Assembly: GCA_038380795.1 (NCBI GenBank)
Contig: CM076264.1
Location: forward strand, 5,768,001-5,832,000
Length of the DNA: 64,000 bases
Source of the DNA: Pyrocephalus nanus
Lineage: Eukaryota; Chordata; Aves; Passeriformes; Tyrannidae
Direction: 5' to 3'
The notes below the pieces were generated by a model, which worked only from the letters and a program-made list of their open reading frames with translations, was not told the origin of the DNA and searched no databases. Made by a program: the position numbers and the translations under genes. This document shows positions 36,801 to 49,430 of the stretch, one piece after another (the first letter of the stretch is position 1; every line of letters begins with the position of its first letter).

Positions 36801-39800
36801 TAAATTTAATGCAAATGGCTGGAATGGAGGTTAAATAAGCCTCCTCTCAAATACCCTTAACTTGGGGCAAGATGCTTTTTTTTTCTGTCAAGCCTAACAA
36901 TTCCTGAGACCTCTTCCTGTACAGCATCCATTTGTATCCCTCTTAACTGCATTTTCATACTCTTTGTTGTTTTGAACTTCTTGGCTCACAGACAGTTTCT
37001 GGATAAACTGCAAAGCAAGGTTCTTTGGCCTTGATGAAGATGAGTTTTATGAAGAGGCAGACTCCAGACACCATCCAAATTAGCTAAATACCACACAGCC
37101 AGCCTGACCCATCTCTTCATGGATTTTCAACTCAGGATAAGCACCTGGATCTTGGTCCCGCCCCCATGTGATGTAACACTGGAGGAGTCTTTGTCTCCCA
37201 AAACTGATAGAAGACTTGTGGTGTTTTAAAAAAAATTAGGAATAATAAAAGACATCTCCCAGGACATTCCCTTATTTACTCTTCTTGTACCAGAGGTCAG
37301 CTTGTTTCAACACGCATTTTTTGTTTGTTTCTTTGACAATATTTAGCACATGTCCAGGGAACACTGATGGTTTGCTGATAGTGTCATATTAATAGAATAG
37401 TGAAAAGATGTGTATTATTGCAGAGCAAATATAAATATACCCTAAAGAGGAAAGAGATCTTACTAATCACTATTGACCCCAGGGGGACAGATGAGAGAGC
37501 AGAAATTTGACTGAAAAAATTTGGCTCTGGGTCTCCAGTGCATTCACCCCTGTGGGATTTTGTGCTCCTTCCATAAATGCCAGGGGGTTTTATACTTACA
37601 GCTCTAAAGTAGAAAAGGAGGATTTTTTTTTTTCTAAAACATAAGGGAATTAAGTTATTGGTGCATTAAAAGCCTAAAACTAGCAATTCAAATGTAAACA
37701 AAAATTATTCTATATTAGAAGACAAATGAATTAGCTTATCTAATTTATCGATTTCCAAAGCTGAGATCATATCATAACCTTTTGTGAAGCAGAATATTGA
37801 GACTGAAGGGCTTTTTGCAGGAGGCAGTGCCAGGAAGCACTAGGTTACATTCCTTGCTCTGTCTGCTTCTCTTTCTCTCTATCTATCTCACTTTGTCTGT
37901 TTGGGTTTCTATTCCCAAAGCTGCAGGGACTTTTTCATCAGCTGCTGGGCATAAGAGCAACCCCCTTAGGGAAAACCAGGAGGGATGAGCTGAGGGCAAG
38001 GCTCGACCTCCCATCTCTTCCCATCTGGCCCCATCTGAGCTACCCTGTGATCCTGCTCCTTCACAGAGGTTTCCCAGGATAAATAAATAATGTAGATATT
38101 GGCCACAGAGCTTCAGAGACAGTGGTAGCCCAGAATTTCTGTCACTTGGGAATTATGACATTTTTAGACCCGTGTTTAAGGTGTGCTAGAATTAAACATT
38201 TATTTAACTTCCATATGTCTTGAATCATGTTCTGAAACTTGCAGTTCTAGAATTAAATGTCAAATCAAGATTAAGCTATCATTATACTATTTTCCCTTTC
38301 ATTTTTTCTTGTATTTTACTCTGCCACTGGTTGTATTATTAACAATAAAAAAAATACAATTATTCAAATAATTGCAATTATTTTAATGGTTTAAATTCAT
38401 TCAAATAATTTTGGATATCCTGTGGCATGTGATTTAGAATAACATACCTTATAAATTCTCTATCTTGTTTTTTAATCAAATTACAGTTAGAACACTACTT
38501 AATGCAGACTGAAATACAAGTCATTTCCAGCCCTTGTTGTAATAGTTCAAATATGAAGAAAATAAACAGAAATGAGAAAAACAAGCTAAAATAATGTAGT
38601 GGATCTTCACACTACAGATTGCTCTTCAGTCTGGTTTTCCTCCTGATCTTTTCACAGAAACTTCTGTATTCCTTTTGGTGTTTATTTTTTTTGTTGTCCT
38701 TCCCAATTACCAAACAATCCAGCATCAGTTATACTGGGGGTGTTTCCCCATCAAAAATTACAAACTACTACTTCCTCTATCCTTCCTGCCCCATACTTTT
38801 GACAACACCAGTGTACGTACGGGAGAAAAACTACGTCTGATCTGAGCATCGCCTCGAGAAAAGAGAATAAAATGTTGGGTCTTTGCCAGTTCTACTGTCT
38901 TGGAACAACCTTCACTATGAAAACTCACACCACTATTATTGCTACAAAAAATTCCCTTCTTAATATTGTCAAGACCTTTTCTCAAATCTTACCGATTTCA
39001 GGCCAACTGTCTTTTCTTCAGCAACAAAGTGTTTTAAATCTCTGCAGGTTTGACCACCTGCAGAAGCCGCTAGCTGTTGAAGCTTGCAAAAATAACAACA
39101 AGTAGACTATTTCCCATGATTTAATTCCCAAAATCTTGCACATGTGCTTAATTTAAAGTATGTGTGTATTCTCAATGGAATCAGTGGGAATACGCAGATG
39201 ACTAAAGGTAAGCAGATGTGTAAGTTGTAGGATCTGGGTCTGAAATTAAGACAAGCTTCAAGAAGTGAAAGCTGCAACAGAAGGGGAAATCAGAGGTGAC
39301 AGAAGCAATAAACAGTAATAATATTGTGGAGTCAACCTAAGACACATGTATATCATGACCATCATCACACTGTATTTCAAATTTAAAAAAAAAAAAAAGT
39401 AAAAATGAATTCCCACTCACAAATCATTTTCTTAGAACAAGATACCTAGAGGCACAGGAGCTAAGTCACAAGGATGGAGTCAGATGAAGAAAAAGCAGCC
39501 CTTTCAGAAGGGCTGTTGACAAATAATGTTTCAAAGAGCATGTTCACTATACCCTATAGAAAAAAACTCAACAAAACAAAACAATAAAAATGTTAGAGAC
39601 GTGCAGCTCCATAGCAGAGTTGTTTTAAAAGCAAAGAGCGCTTCTTTGAGAGATGACAAAAAAAAAAATCAAGAAAGGTGAATTTGAATTTGTCTTTTGA
39701 AACTGAAGACAAGCAGTAAGCTCCACTAGTGCTGAAAATGATGAGTCAATGGGAGGATCCAGTGGAGAGGTGACCTTAACCATAGCAGTGAGGAAGTGAA

Positions 39801-39935
39801 ATCATCTATGACAGCTCTGTCTGAATGAGTATGAGATAAAGCAGAGAAAAGGTGACCATTGTCAAAGCCAGAGATGATAAGGGCATTGGTGAAAGTCTCA
39901 GCTCTCTGAGCAGGGAAGCATCAGACTCAAGAATA

Positions 39936-39939
<4 letters not shown>

Positions 39940-39980
<41 letters not shown>
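39940..39980. repeat. poly(A) tract, 41 nt
   Basis: The longest homopolymer in the window, 41 uninterrupted A. Its flanks (GAATACTTT and GAAGTATGTG) do not form a convincing target-site duplication, and no retrocopy body is recognised upstream. Its length may be unreliable because long homopolymers are hard to sequence and assemble. Confidence 0.9.
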
Positions 39981-39982
<2 letters not shown>

Positions 39983-42090
39983 AGTATGTGATTAATGTAA
40001 TAGAAAATCACCAAACCCTTTTCTTTCACTGATTGATTTCAAAATTCTTCCTTGCCACTCATCTATTCAGCATTTTAAATGAACGTATGATATATAATCT
40101 GAAGGGAAGAAAAAAAAAAAAAAGAAAACAAGAAGAACTGGAAATGATATTACAACATCCCCTGATTCACAGCTTCATTTTGGATGATAATACTGGCTTC
40201 AGTGTTTTACATAAGCATCCCTGGTACCATGCTGGTATTTCAGAGCTTATTTTGTACCTCCTGTTGATTTCTTTACAGGAAGAATTCCTCCCCTCAAATT
40301 TCCAATCTCCATATCTCTACGAAGTCATTTCTTTGTTGTCACATACATATTCAAGATCGAGGCATTTAGTAGGAAGTAAACAGGTGTCAATATTCTTTCT
40401 AATAATAACCTAATTATATGAATTGTATAATTGACATTAAGCACCTGTTTAAAGAGATTTTTCTGGCTTAGCACCTATGCTCTTAGAATTGAGATAGTGA
40501 GAATGACAGATGACCTCCAAAGACCACAGGGCCTGTGGGTGGTATCTGTGGGTGGTCTTGAAGGGGAAGGAGATAGGGGCTTAGCAAGACTTTCAAAGGA
40601 AAAACACTTAAAAGAGAAATTCTCAGCTCAAATTTATGATGTACATTACCTGTGTCTTGAAAGTTTTATGCTGACAGAATCAGGGTGATTTCTCATGTCT
40701 GGCACTCAGTGGGAGCTCACAGTACAACTCAGAAAGGGGCTTTTGTTTTTAATATTCATTTTGACATTCATTCCAGCACAGAGATGGAGCTGAGTCACAG
40801 CTTTTGGAGTCGTAGCCACATCAGAAAATCCCTACAGTTTGAGGGCACTTGAACTGATAGTTTTGGCTCAAATCATCTCTGATCTACTTGTAAACAACTT
40901 GGCATCCTTCCTATTTGTACATACTCAGTGAATGATGTGAACTAGGAAAGAAAATAAGTATGCTAAAATAATCCTTTCCCCCCTGTTGTGCATGTGAATG
41001 AATCTGAGTCCTTCAGAAAGGTGGATATCTGCCAGTATCAGCAGGGAAGGTATTATCCTTGCATATGTTGTTTCCTCAGAAAACCCCTGTTAAAGGACCA
41101 TTGTGGAGATATGTAGAGTTGTGTAAGGATGCATTTGCACTGTACCACTATACCCATTGGCATCCATCTGACTTTTTAATTTCCTGGGTCTCTGAACCCC
41201 TCCTACATGTGATACCTCTAAAGAGACTACCCTGAACTGCATTCTGCTTCATCAGTATGGGACAGTATTCATGCAAGAACACTGCCAAGCACTTCCCAGC
41301 TTAATACATCCATGAGCAGGACCTGTGTGACATGATTGCTGCTGGTTGTAAAGGTAACCAAAGCTGGAGGACTCAGGACAGTCCTTTCCATCTTCCTCTT
41401 TTAGGTCCCTGTGTTGCATCAGCCTTCCCTTTCCACAAACCTCCACCTGTTAAAAAGGCCAAAAACCCAAAGAGAAGTGTTTTCTAAACTGCCTCATGTC
41501 TTAAATTTAGAGGTTAGCAACTGGCCAACAGGTGAGAAAGAGGGAGGGAGAGACATGACATCATGTATTTGTGTTTGTGCCTGTTTGGTCACATCTGTTC
41601 CCAAACTCCTGCTTTTGATTTCATATGAGCACAAACCACAAGCAACTGCTGAAGGCTAGAGGAGGAGCAGCACGAAATTAGGGCACGTGAAATCAAGAAC
41701 AGTCCTTAATTTGGGACAGAGCAGAAGGATTCCCCAAATCACAAGAAACAGCTTGCAAAAGGAGTAAAAAAAGCAGGATCCCAAAATTAAAAAAAAAAAC
41801 CACCATTGGTGGTCACTAGTGCTGTGCTTAAGCTGTCATCTGTTGAATCTGGCAGTCTGCACGTCATTCAACAGATAAATGCCTTTACCAGACCCCTCTG
41901 GACAACGAGAACATACAGCACACACATTTAAACCAGACTGCTAGGGCTGGGGGAAACTCTGTTGGTGGTCACAGACACTGAAGAATCAGGTATAGGAAAC
42001 TCTGAATAAAGCAGATGGATGCTCAGAGGAAAAAATTAATGAGAAGCAAACCTTTTTTCCCCCTTCTTATCCCACATTTCGGTAATCCAG

Positions 42091-42154
42091 ACTAATTGCA
42101 CTGTAATGCAGCCACTCATAAATCTCGGAATACACACGGATTACGTCTGTGTGG
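42091..42154 (+). other. candidate exon (speculative)
   Basis: Seen: a pyrimidine-rich acceptor region (TTTTTTCCCCCTTCTTATCC through TCCAG) ends at 42090 and a GTAAAC donor begins at 42155. The 64-nt segment is open in one frame only (TNCTVMQPLINLGIHTDYVC and one more codon) and holds CpGs at CTCGGA, CACGGA and TACGTC. The donor is weak and no neighbouring exon in matching phase was found. It may instead be a conserved non-coding element. Confidence 0.12.
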
Positions 42155-43775
42155 GTAAACTGGAAGTGGTCTTTCCTTTCAGGTAGCCACAGAGCCATAC
42201 AATCTGCTTTGGGAAAGCAGGACATATTTTATCTTCTCTCATCCCAGTTGCTCTAAGGAACCACATACTGCCTACTCTGCAACCTATTAAACATGCCACA
42301 GCAAAGTGTTTTCAACTGAGTGCCATGTGGTGAGCCTCAGCAAAGAAATGGTGGGATCTTTTTGCAGATTATTACATGGGCTCAGAAATCCTGAGCCTGT
42401 GCAAACATTAAAAAATACTCAAAATATTTGAACTGGAAAACATGCTCATTTGCTGTAATGCCTATGGATTTCTTAAAAAAATAGAGGATCTTCTTTCCCA
42501 GTCATCCCCTCGAATATGAAGTGGGATAATGAAGAAGAATTCTAAACAATTTTATTGTAGCATGTTTTCATAGGCTATTTACAGCCGTTCCAGTTTATTC
42601 ATTTATGTACATTTTGTCTCAGTTTTCAAACAAAACCAAAGCTTTCCTGGGGGTAGCTTCATCCAAGTTTTGTCTTCTGTTCCATTGTTCTTCAGCGTAC
42701 TCCATGGAAACAGGCATTTTGCTGGAATCTCCTCCATTCACATCAGCATTGGCACGAAGTTTCAAGGGCCAGCAATTATGCCTGGGGCTTTTAAAGGGTA
42801 TTTCTGGGGCACTGCAGCCCCTGACACTCCAGGAAGAATGCTGAGATTTGGAACAAACCCACGGAGTGTGTTATTTTCTGAAGACACTTCTGCGTGACGC
42901 AGTGCAGCTTGAGCACTCTCCTGGGCATTTGCTGCCATCACTGTGCCAGTGCTCTTTTGAGTATATTATCCAGATTTATAACTTAAGTCTCACTCTTTCC
43001 CTCTCATCAGGGATTAGCATTTTCTATGTTATCTGTTGCATACACATGTAAGGGGATGAGGGAATGAACCTTTTTATAGCCAAGGGCAGAGAATCCTCTG
43101 CACACTATTCACTTTTCACAAGATATTTTCCGTCATATAATGCAGAAGCAAAGTAATTAAAATGTTACTTCTACATAATTTTCCAGTTCCTTTTGTTTAT
43201 TCCTAATCTACAGCATCCGGGCCTCCTGCACTTTTGGGCGAGCAGTTGCTTTGTAGTCCAACACATGAATTATCTTCACATGCCAAAGAAAGCTTAGGAA
43301 TTGCCCAGTATATTTCAAAACCTTGAAAAAGTAGGAGGTTGTATCTGGCAGCAGCAACAAGCATTAAACATTCTCAAAGAAAGCTTTGTTATTAAAGAGA
43401 GGTAACCCGTTTGGATCAAGCAGGACCAACATAAATCTTCATTCAAGGCTTTAAGCATACCAAGAGCTACACTGAAATTAAATAAGTCTTTTTCTTTCTT
43501 CTTTTTCTCCCCCTCTCCAAATGTTTTGTTTGAGGGTTTTTTCTGTATTTCCTAGGTCTCCACACTTCTAAATTTTAACTTCTTAGGAAACAAAAGACCT
43601 CTCTGATTATCGTTTGGATTATATGTTTTGAATAAAGCAGAATCAAAAGAAAACCCATTTTAGTTATGCATGATATTGTTCCTAAAAACACCACTCAAGG
43701 GTTACTTTGGGCTGACTTGTGAAGCAGACAACACCTACACCCCTGCAGGCAAAGGCACTGGCACAATTTCTGGTT

Positions 43776-44060
43776 TCATAGAATATCCTGAGTTGGAAGG
43801 GACTTTGCGGGTCCCTTCAAGTCCAACTCCTGGCCTGACACAGGACACCCCAAGAACACACCTTGTGCCTGAGAGCACTGTCCAAACACCTCTTGAACTC
43901 TGTCAGGCTTGGGGTCGTGACCACTTCCCTGGGGAGCCTGTTCCAGTGCCCTTCCACCCGCTCTCTGGGTGAAGAAACTCTCCTAATATCCAACCTAACC
44001 ACCCCTGATACATCTTCATGCAGTTTCCTTAGTTCCTATCCCTCCACTAATCTACAGAAC
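43776..44060 (-). mobile_element. CR1 LINE, 3' part with ORF2 end
   Basis: A minus-strand CR1 copy of about 285 bp. On the + strand it begins TCATAGAATATCCTGAGTTG and continues GTCCAACTCCTGGCCTGACA, CAGGACACCCCAAGAACACA, TGAACTCTGTCAGGCTTGGG and CCACTTCCCTGGGGAGCCTG, then CCTAATATCCAACCTAACC. It fades out after the CTTCATGCAGTTTCCTTAGT block. It is 5'-truncated. Its 3' text differs from the copies at 23881 and 25733, so it belongs to another CR1 subfamily. Confidence 0.93.
43817..44002 (-). pseudogene. decayed CR1 ORF2 C-terminus
   Basis: The minus strand reads the last part of CR1 ORF2 with the blocks VRLDIRRV, GHWNRLPREVVTTPSL and TEFKRCLDSALRH. These correspond to the C-terminal tail after the reverse-transcriptase domain in CR1 proteins. 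The conserved reading ends near that last block; the remaining codons to the stop at 43817 run into 3' UTR. The block between DIRR and GHWNRLP is altered compared with the family. The upstream endonuclease and polymerase parts are missing, so the copy is inert. The apparent ATG is incidental. Confidence 0.85.
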
Positions 44061-44609
44061 TTGAGGACATTAACATCTCTCAGGCTGCCTGCCTACAGAA
44101 CTGAGCCCTCAGCCACCTTCCCTCTGCCAAATGTCATGCACATGACTACAAACCATAGCAGCGAGTCAGACCAGACCTGACCAGGCCTTCTTTGACACAT
44201 GGAATGAGACTGTGCAATCATTCCCCTCATTGTTTCTCCACTTCTGTTTATATCCATGCCTTTGTATCCTTGCTGTACCAGCGGTTTGGATGCTGCACTG
44301 GAAAGCTCAGCCCTAATAGGTATTGTTGAAAACTCTCTGGCTAGAGAGCGCAAGAATCTGCACATCAAGAAGTCTTCCTCTCAGAGAGAAGTGATACAAA
44401 AATCCCAAAGAAAGCTCTCGCTCCCAGAGGAGAAAACATAAACAACCCAGTTGAACACGTCAAAGAAGTTGTCGATTCCTCTGACCCAACCCAGAGCCCC
44501 CCAGTATTTTGGTGTTGGTGTTACGATCCGACTCTCAAAATCCTGACATGGAAAACTCAGTTCTCATTTATTTATAAATAATTTACTTGTAACTCTTGGG
44601 ATCACAGAG

Positions 44610-44633
44610 AAAATAAATAAATAAATAAATAAA
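44610..44633. repeat. (AAAT)n microsatellite
   Basis: About six uninterrupted AAAT units, 24 nt. Confidence 0.85.
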
Positions 44634-44973
44634 CAGGGACTAGACAAGCACAGCAAAGAGGCAAGCAAATTCCTTCCCCCTCCAAATTCTATACCAGTCA
44701 CATGATTTTTGAACAGTGTAACTTATTAAGGAGTTTCTGGCTCAAGATCTTTAACTGCACAGTACTGGCAGTATTCATGGTACAGTGATTTCCCAAGATA
44801 AAGCAAGTGTCCTACGTGCTCTCAGCCAGGCTTGGGAAGAGCAAGGCCCCCTCCCACGGCCCCATGCTGGGGAGGGAATCACAGCTGGCTGACATTGCTC
44901 GTGCCACATGGCTGACTAACCTATACCCTTGAAGATCATGCATTAACAGAGGAAGTTCTGTTTAGGGGTGTCT

Positions 44974-45081
44974 GGGGGGGGGGGTGGGTTAATTTTATTT
45001 TAATTTTTTTAAAATTTTAATTTCACACTATCTTTTATTTTTACTCTAAGTTAATTTTTTATTTTATCTTTATTTTATTTT
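44974..45081. repeat. G-run followed by T/A-rich low complexity
   Basis: Eleven G, T, GGG (44974-44988) form a + strand G-quadruplex-compatible motif. They are followed by about 90 bp made mostly of TTTTA/TTTAA-type units. The sharp switch from pure G to T/A-rich sequence is simple-sequence structure with no coding content. Confidence 0.65.
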
Positions 45082-47823
45082 GAGGCAGAATCTGAGTAGC
45101 AGTAGTGGTGCCATATTAAAAAAAAAAAATCAAAAAATCCTCTATCTTGTCTTCCATCTGTATCAATTTGGCCCAATAAATGCCAATACTCCCCTGAGAC
45201 GGTAGCACAGAGAAAGACCACAGGCAGTGAATAATGAATTCTCCTTCCCAAAGAGTCAATCCTAAAAATATTTTGGGTAGCAATCTGCGGCTTTGTTGGC
45301 TGCATGGACAGGAACAGTAAGGTAAGGAAGTGTGGATTTGGAGATGGTGCCTCACATCTGCCTAAGAATCTGAAATCTATGGAATATTCGGAACCTCTGC
45401 GGTTGCAAGCCTCTGGAACGTGGTTAAAATAATATGCAAATTAAAAAATAAAAATCCTGCTGAAACGTTTGACTGAATGTACCTTCACTGAGCTGAGGCC
45501 AGCTGGGAATTTGCTTAAGCCCCAGAATGAAGTAAGGTTTCTGATGCAGATAGCCCACGGTGGAGCAACAATGTTCCATGGATTTTATGAGTTTCAATAA
45601 CTCTGCTTTAATCAGAAAATTAGAAGTAACCAAAAAACCCCCCTAAGGCCTGATTTGCAACTCTATTAAACCAATATAGCACCAGAGTAATAGCAAGGTT
45701 TCCAATGGAGTTACACTGGCATAAAATTGATGTCAGAGGCGGGTGAATCAAGCCCCAAGACAGCTGTGAATTATTTTCTTTCTATCTGACATTTTAATGT
45801 TTAAGTGAAAAAACATGGTGGAGTTGGGAATGAATCCCAAACGCTAACAACCTGAAAGCCTGATAAAGAAAGATGTGATTTTAGTGCTAGTTTAATCACT
45901 CAATTATATAGAATATAAGTTTTCTCAACAGAAAGCACCCTCTAAACAACCACGCTGCCACAGTTCTTGATAAATTAACAACCCACATTTATACACTGAC
46001 ATTAGTAAAACTCTGTAAAGTATTGCAATGGACAAATCCAAATATTTGTATAAGATTTACTAATTATTATTTCATTTTTCTGAAAACAAAGCTAAAATAT
46101 TTACCCTATGGTATTAGGAATAATCTTGTAAACTGCAGTGCAAGGAAAGAATTTAGCGGTGCTTTTTCAGTGTCATTTATCTGCAAGAAAATACATAATT
46201 ACATTAAATTGAAGAACATTATACTAATTAAAAACAACAAGTTAAAATCTTGCTGCACTAAAGTCTATTCTTTCTTAAGTGAGCCAGTTAAGTTTTGCAC
46301 CACTTAAATCCCAGCATTGTAATGTTTACTAAATGTTTGCAAAATTACACATAATCACTTAAAAATTGAAATCTGCTAAATAAGCAAAAAGAAAACATCT
46401 GTAAGCAATCTAACATCTGAACATAAAAATATTAACCAGGAGACAAATGTTGCCAAACACACACATAATTATTTTAGTTCATTAGACCCAAGTCTGATGA
46501 ATCTCAGTGAAATTATTATTATATTATTATAAATATTGCAAATATATTTGAGATTCAATCCATTCTCACACGACTTTTACATCAGTGGAATCCTATTAAA
46601 TGGAATTCAGTGGAGACCTTCTGGTGGTGTATGAGAAGGGGGAATTCAGGCACTTGGCTTATAGTTTTCCAGGAGAGACAAAACCACTTATGATTTCAGT
46701 TTCTTAAGTAGAATGAATACAAAAAAACCCCAAAGTGCAACTTTCACCGCCAGGAATTGTACAACTCAAGCGTGCAAAATGAAGCAATTTGGTATTTTAG
46801 TGCCAAAGTAAGTTCACTCAAAATTTCTGAAAAACTACAGTTTGCCAACTCGATGTCTGCTGCATACAACCAGGCAGTAACGAGGGACAAACACAGGAAG
46901 GTAAATGGCCAGCTTCCTGTACAAATACTTGACTTCACCTAAAATATTCAGCTGAAATCCCCTTACAGCCTTAGTTCAAAACTGAATCTATCAGTTTTAT
47001 GCCCTACGCTTAGGGAGGGTTCTAGCATTTGTGCAACAGTTGGCATCACAGGAGGAGCTGAAGTCAGAACGGATCCTTAGTGAGCATCAGCATGCCTTAA
47101 GGAAGTCCAAAATGGTGGGCCTTCTGTGCTTTTTCTGCTCCATACCACTGTCAGAACAGCTCAAGCTCTTCTACCTAATTTAGGTTTGGGTACTTATTTA
47201 GAGCTACATTCATCTGCCAGTGCAGACTTCACACATTTTTCCTGGAGTAGTCCAAAAGGACCACCTGAGGTCCTGAAAGATGAACACAAATGTTCTGTTT
47301 CATATTACATTTACTGTACCACATACCTAAGCACACCAACAACAAATTTTGGTGCTTTGTTCCCAGCTCAGACTCACAAATTCAGTAGATAAGACTAAGC
47401 CGCAATCTTTTCAACATTCTAAGGGAGTAGTTACAGAGAAAGCAGAAAGCTTCAAGCGTCAAAGTCACCTTATATCTACATTCCTAACCTCTCCCTTAAA
47501 AGTAGGCAACAAACTTCCATGAAGAAATGAAGCAATGCAGGATGAGAAAGTGCAGGAACAGAATCTCACTGAACAGATCATGCACTAGTAATGTCCCTAT
47601 TGATGCCTTTATGTGCAAGAAATTAAGAATGAATGTTTCATTGTTAAAAGCAAAGTCAACCATGCCATCTCCCTGAGTACAATCCTAGTATTTTACAGAA
47701 TAAGGCTTTCACTACAACTCTCAGTATCACAGGAAACAATGTCTCACTCTTAATCTAGTTGCTACTGAGAAGATAATTTTCAAAATGTCCATGTCCACTT
47801 CTTTGATTTAGTCATTGAGTCTT

Positions 47824-47853
47824 CTGGGTAAACTTCTCCTGGGTAAACTTCTC
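47824..47853. repeat. 15-bp perfect tandem duplication
   Basis: CTGGGTAAACTTCTC occurs twice head to tail with no mismatch. The perfect identity in otherwise diverged DNA suggests a recent small duplication. Confidence 0.85.
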
Positions 47854-48543
47854 CAGTTAAAACTTGGGTGCACACTTATAAAAGAAAGTTATACTTGTCT
47901 TTTTCAGAGCATCCTTTATGTTCTTTGTTCAGATGACATTTTCAAAGAAAATAGGGAGATCAAAGGTATTTGAGCTTTCTTTTCCTTAATGACCTGCAAA
48001 ATTTCAGGTCAGCTTTCCTGACCTGTATAGACAAAATGATGCTGTTCAGCTTTTCTATACCCAATTCACCATCACTATTACTTGAACACAGGAAGCCCTT
48101 GACCGGTGAGAAGAAACCATCCTTTGCCTGCTTTTTGTGCTTAAGTGTCTAAAAAGCAAAGAAATGTTCCTCTTACAGCCTTATGAGCCACTAAACACAT
48201 AAGTCTTGATTAATGTACATAAGCTCAGTGGTTCATGTTTTGGGACTGGATTGAGAAGGCCAAATGATCCTGTCAGGCCAGATACCTAAACTGGAAACAA
48301 AATATCTTTTAACAATTTCAATCCACAGGTCTTTCATTAAAAAAACATTTTTCAAGTTGTCCAGAAAATTCATGTTCAGTTCTCTGGAAATCATTTCCCA
48401 TGCTTCAGTATTGTTTATAGTAAATAAATCATGGCTGAATTAACAGAAAACCCAAGTCAGGCTTTAGTTTGAGTCTTTAAGCTTGAGAGTTTACAAAGAG
48501 ATTCAGCTAATTTTTTTTTTCTTTTTCTTCATTGCTGCCCAAG

Positions 48544-48584
48544 ACCAACTGAGAGAAATCAAGACTCCAGCAAAGACATGACAG
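48544..48584 (+). other. candidate small exon (speculative)
   Basis: Seen: an excellent acceptor (T10-CTTTTTCTTCATTGCTGCCCAAG, ending 48543) and a good donor (GACAG|GTAATT, from 48585) enclose 41 nt. One frame is open (PTERNQDSSKDMT), one stops at the third codon and one near the end. As an isolated segment it could be an exon of a non-coding RNA, a UTR exon or chance. No partner exons were identified. Confidence 0.13.
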
Positions 48585-49172
48585 GTAATTTGATTTTGTC
48601 ACATGATGAATATTCCCCAAAAGATGACTTAATCAATTCTACTAGAGACATGAGACCTCTATTTGTCTTACTTCAGGTCTAATTCAGCAAGAGGTATTTC
48701 TTATCCTCCTAATTTCAATTATCCTTGAATAGATTTTCAGTATATTCATAGTATTATTTCAATAATATATTGACAGAAACTCTTTTCTCACAGCACCATA
48801 TCACACATCCTAATGATGCTGAAAGAAATATTTTTCTCAGTAACAACAACCCTTCCTCCCCAAGAGCTGTAATACCTTGCCCAGTAACAATATGAAGACC
48901 TCTCATGAAGAGTAGCTTCATGAGTCCCCTGGGCCTAGAGTTTATTGAGCATGTCTTAGCAGTAAGTATTCATGACAATAATATCTTTATAGCACATGTA
49001 TTTGTGATAACAATTACCCCCCATTTCCAATTTCTTCCAATTTAGTAGGATCAGTTGCCTTCGAAATCTGGCAGCTCCTCATATTGCAGAGTTTTCCAGT
49101 TACTGAAGTAGCACAGGTTTACCATAGGTTCATCACCAGATCCACAAAAAATATACTGGAGATAGTATATAA

Positions 49173-49180
49173 TATGTGCT

Positions 49181-49221
<41 letters not shown>

Positions 49222-49233
49222 TATGTACTAACT
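49173..49233. repeat. poly(A) tract, 35 nt, with flanking near-duplication
   Basis: Thirty-five A (49185-49219) are flanked by TATGTGCTAATT (49173-49184) and TATGTACTAACT (49222-49233), 10 of 12 identical. The layout resembles a poly(A)-only, maximally truncated retro-insertion with a target-site duplication. The two mismatches and the few recognised poly(A)-tailed elements here leave coincidence possible. Confidence 0.5.
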
Positions 49234-49430
49234 TTATCAGGATCTATTTTGACTTTCAATTTTCAGCCACTAAAAATTTTCAGATGTCGAGGTACTGAAA
49301 TCCTTAACATTAGCTAGGTTACTAAATTAAACTTCCATTTCACACAATAAAATTGAAGCACCACTTCTTAAAATTTCAAAATAAAATCTACTAAATATGT
49401 TACCATTTCCCATTCAATTTCCTGAAATAA

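Larger units (their letters stand above)
34501..43775. other. AT-rich non-coding DNA
   Basis: No gene is recognised. Contents are poly(A) tracts (39379-39392 and 39940-39980), a (CA)-rich stretch near 36105-36120, a pyrimidine-rich run near 37860-37895, an 11-bp direct repeat CTGTGGGTGGT (40533 and 40546), and two small CpG clusters (38814-38857 and 42070-42145), each next to splice-like signals. Short frames do not resemble known proteins. Confidence 0.6.

Noticed and set aside
37981..38065. Possible degraded CR1 3' end (GAGCTACCCTGTGATCCTG)
   Set aside because: Only one short block resembles the family; the rest does not align by eye.
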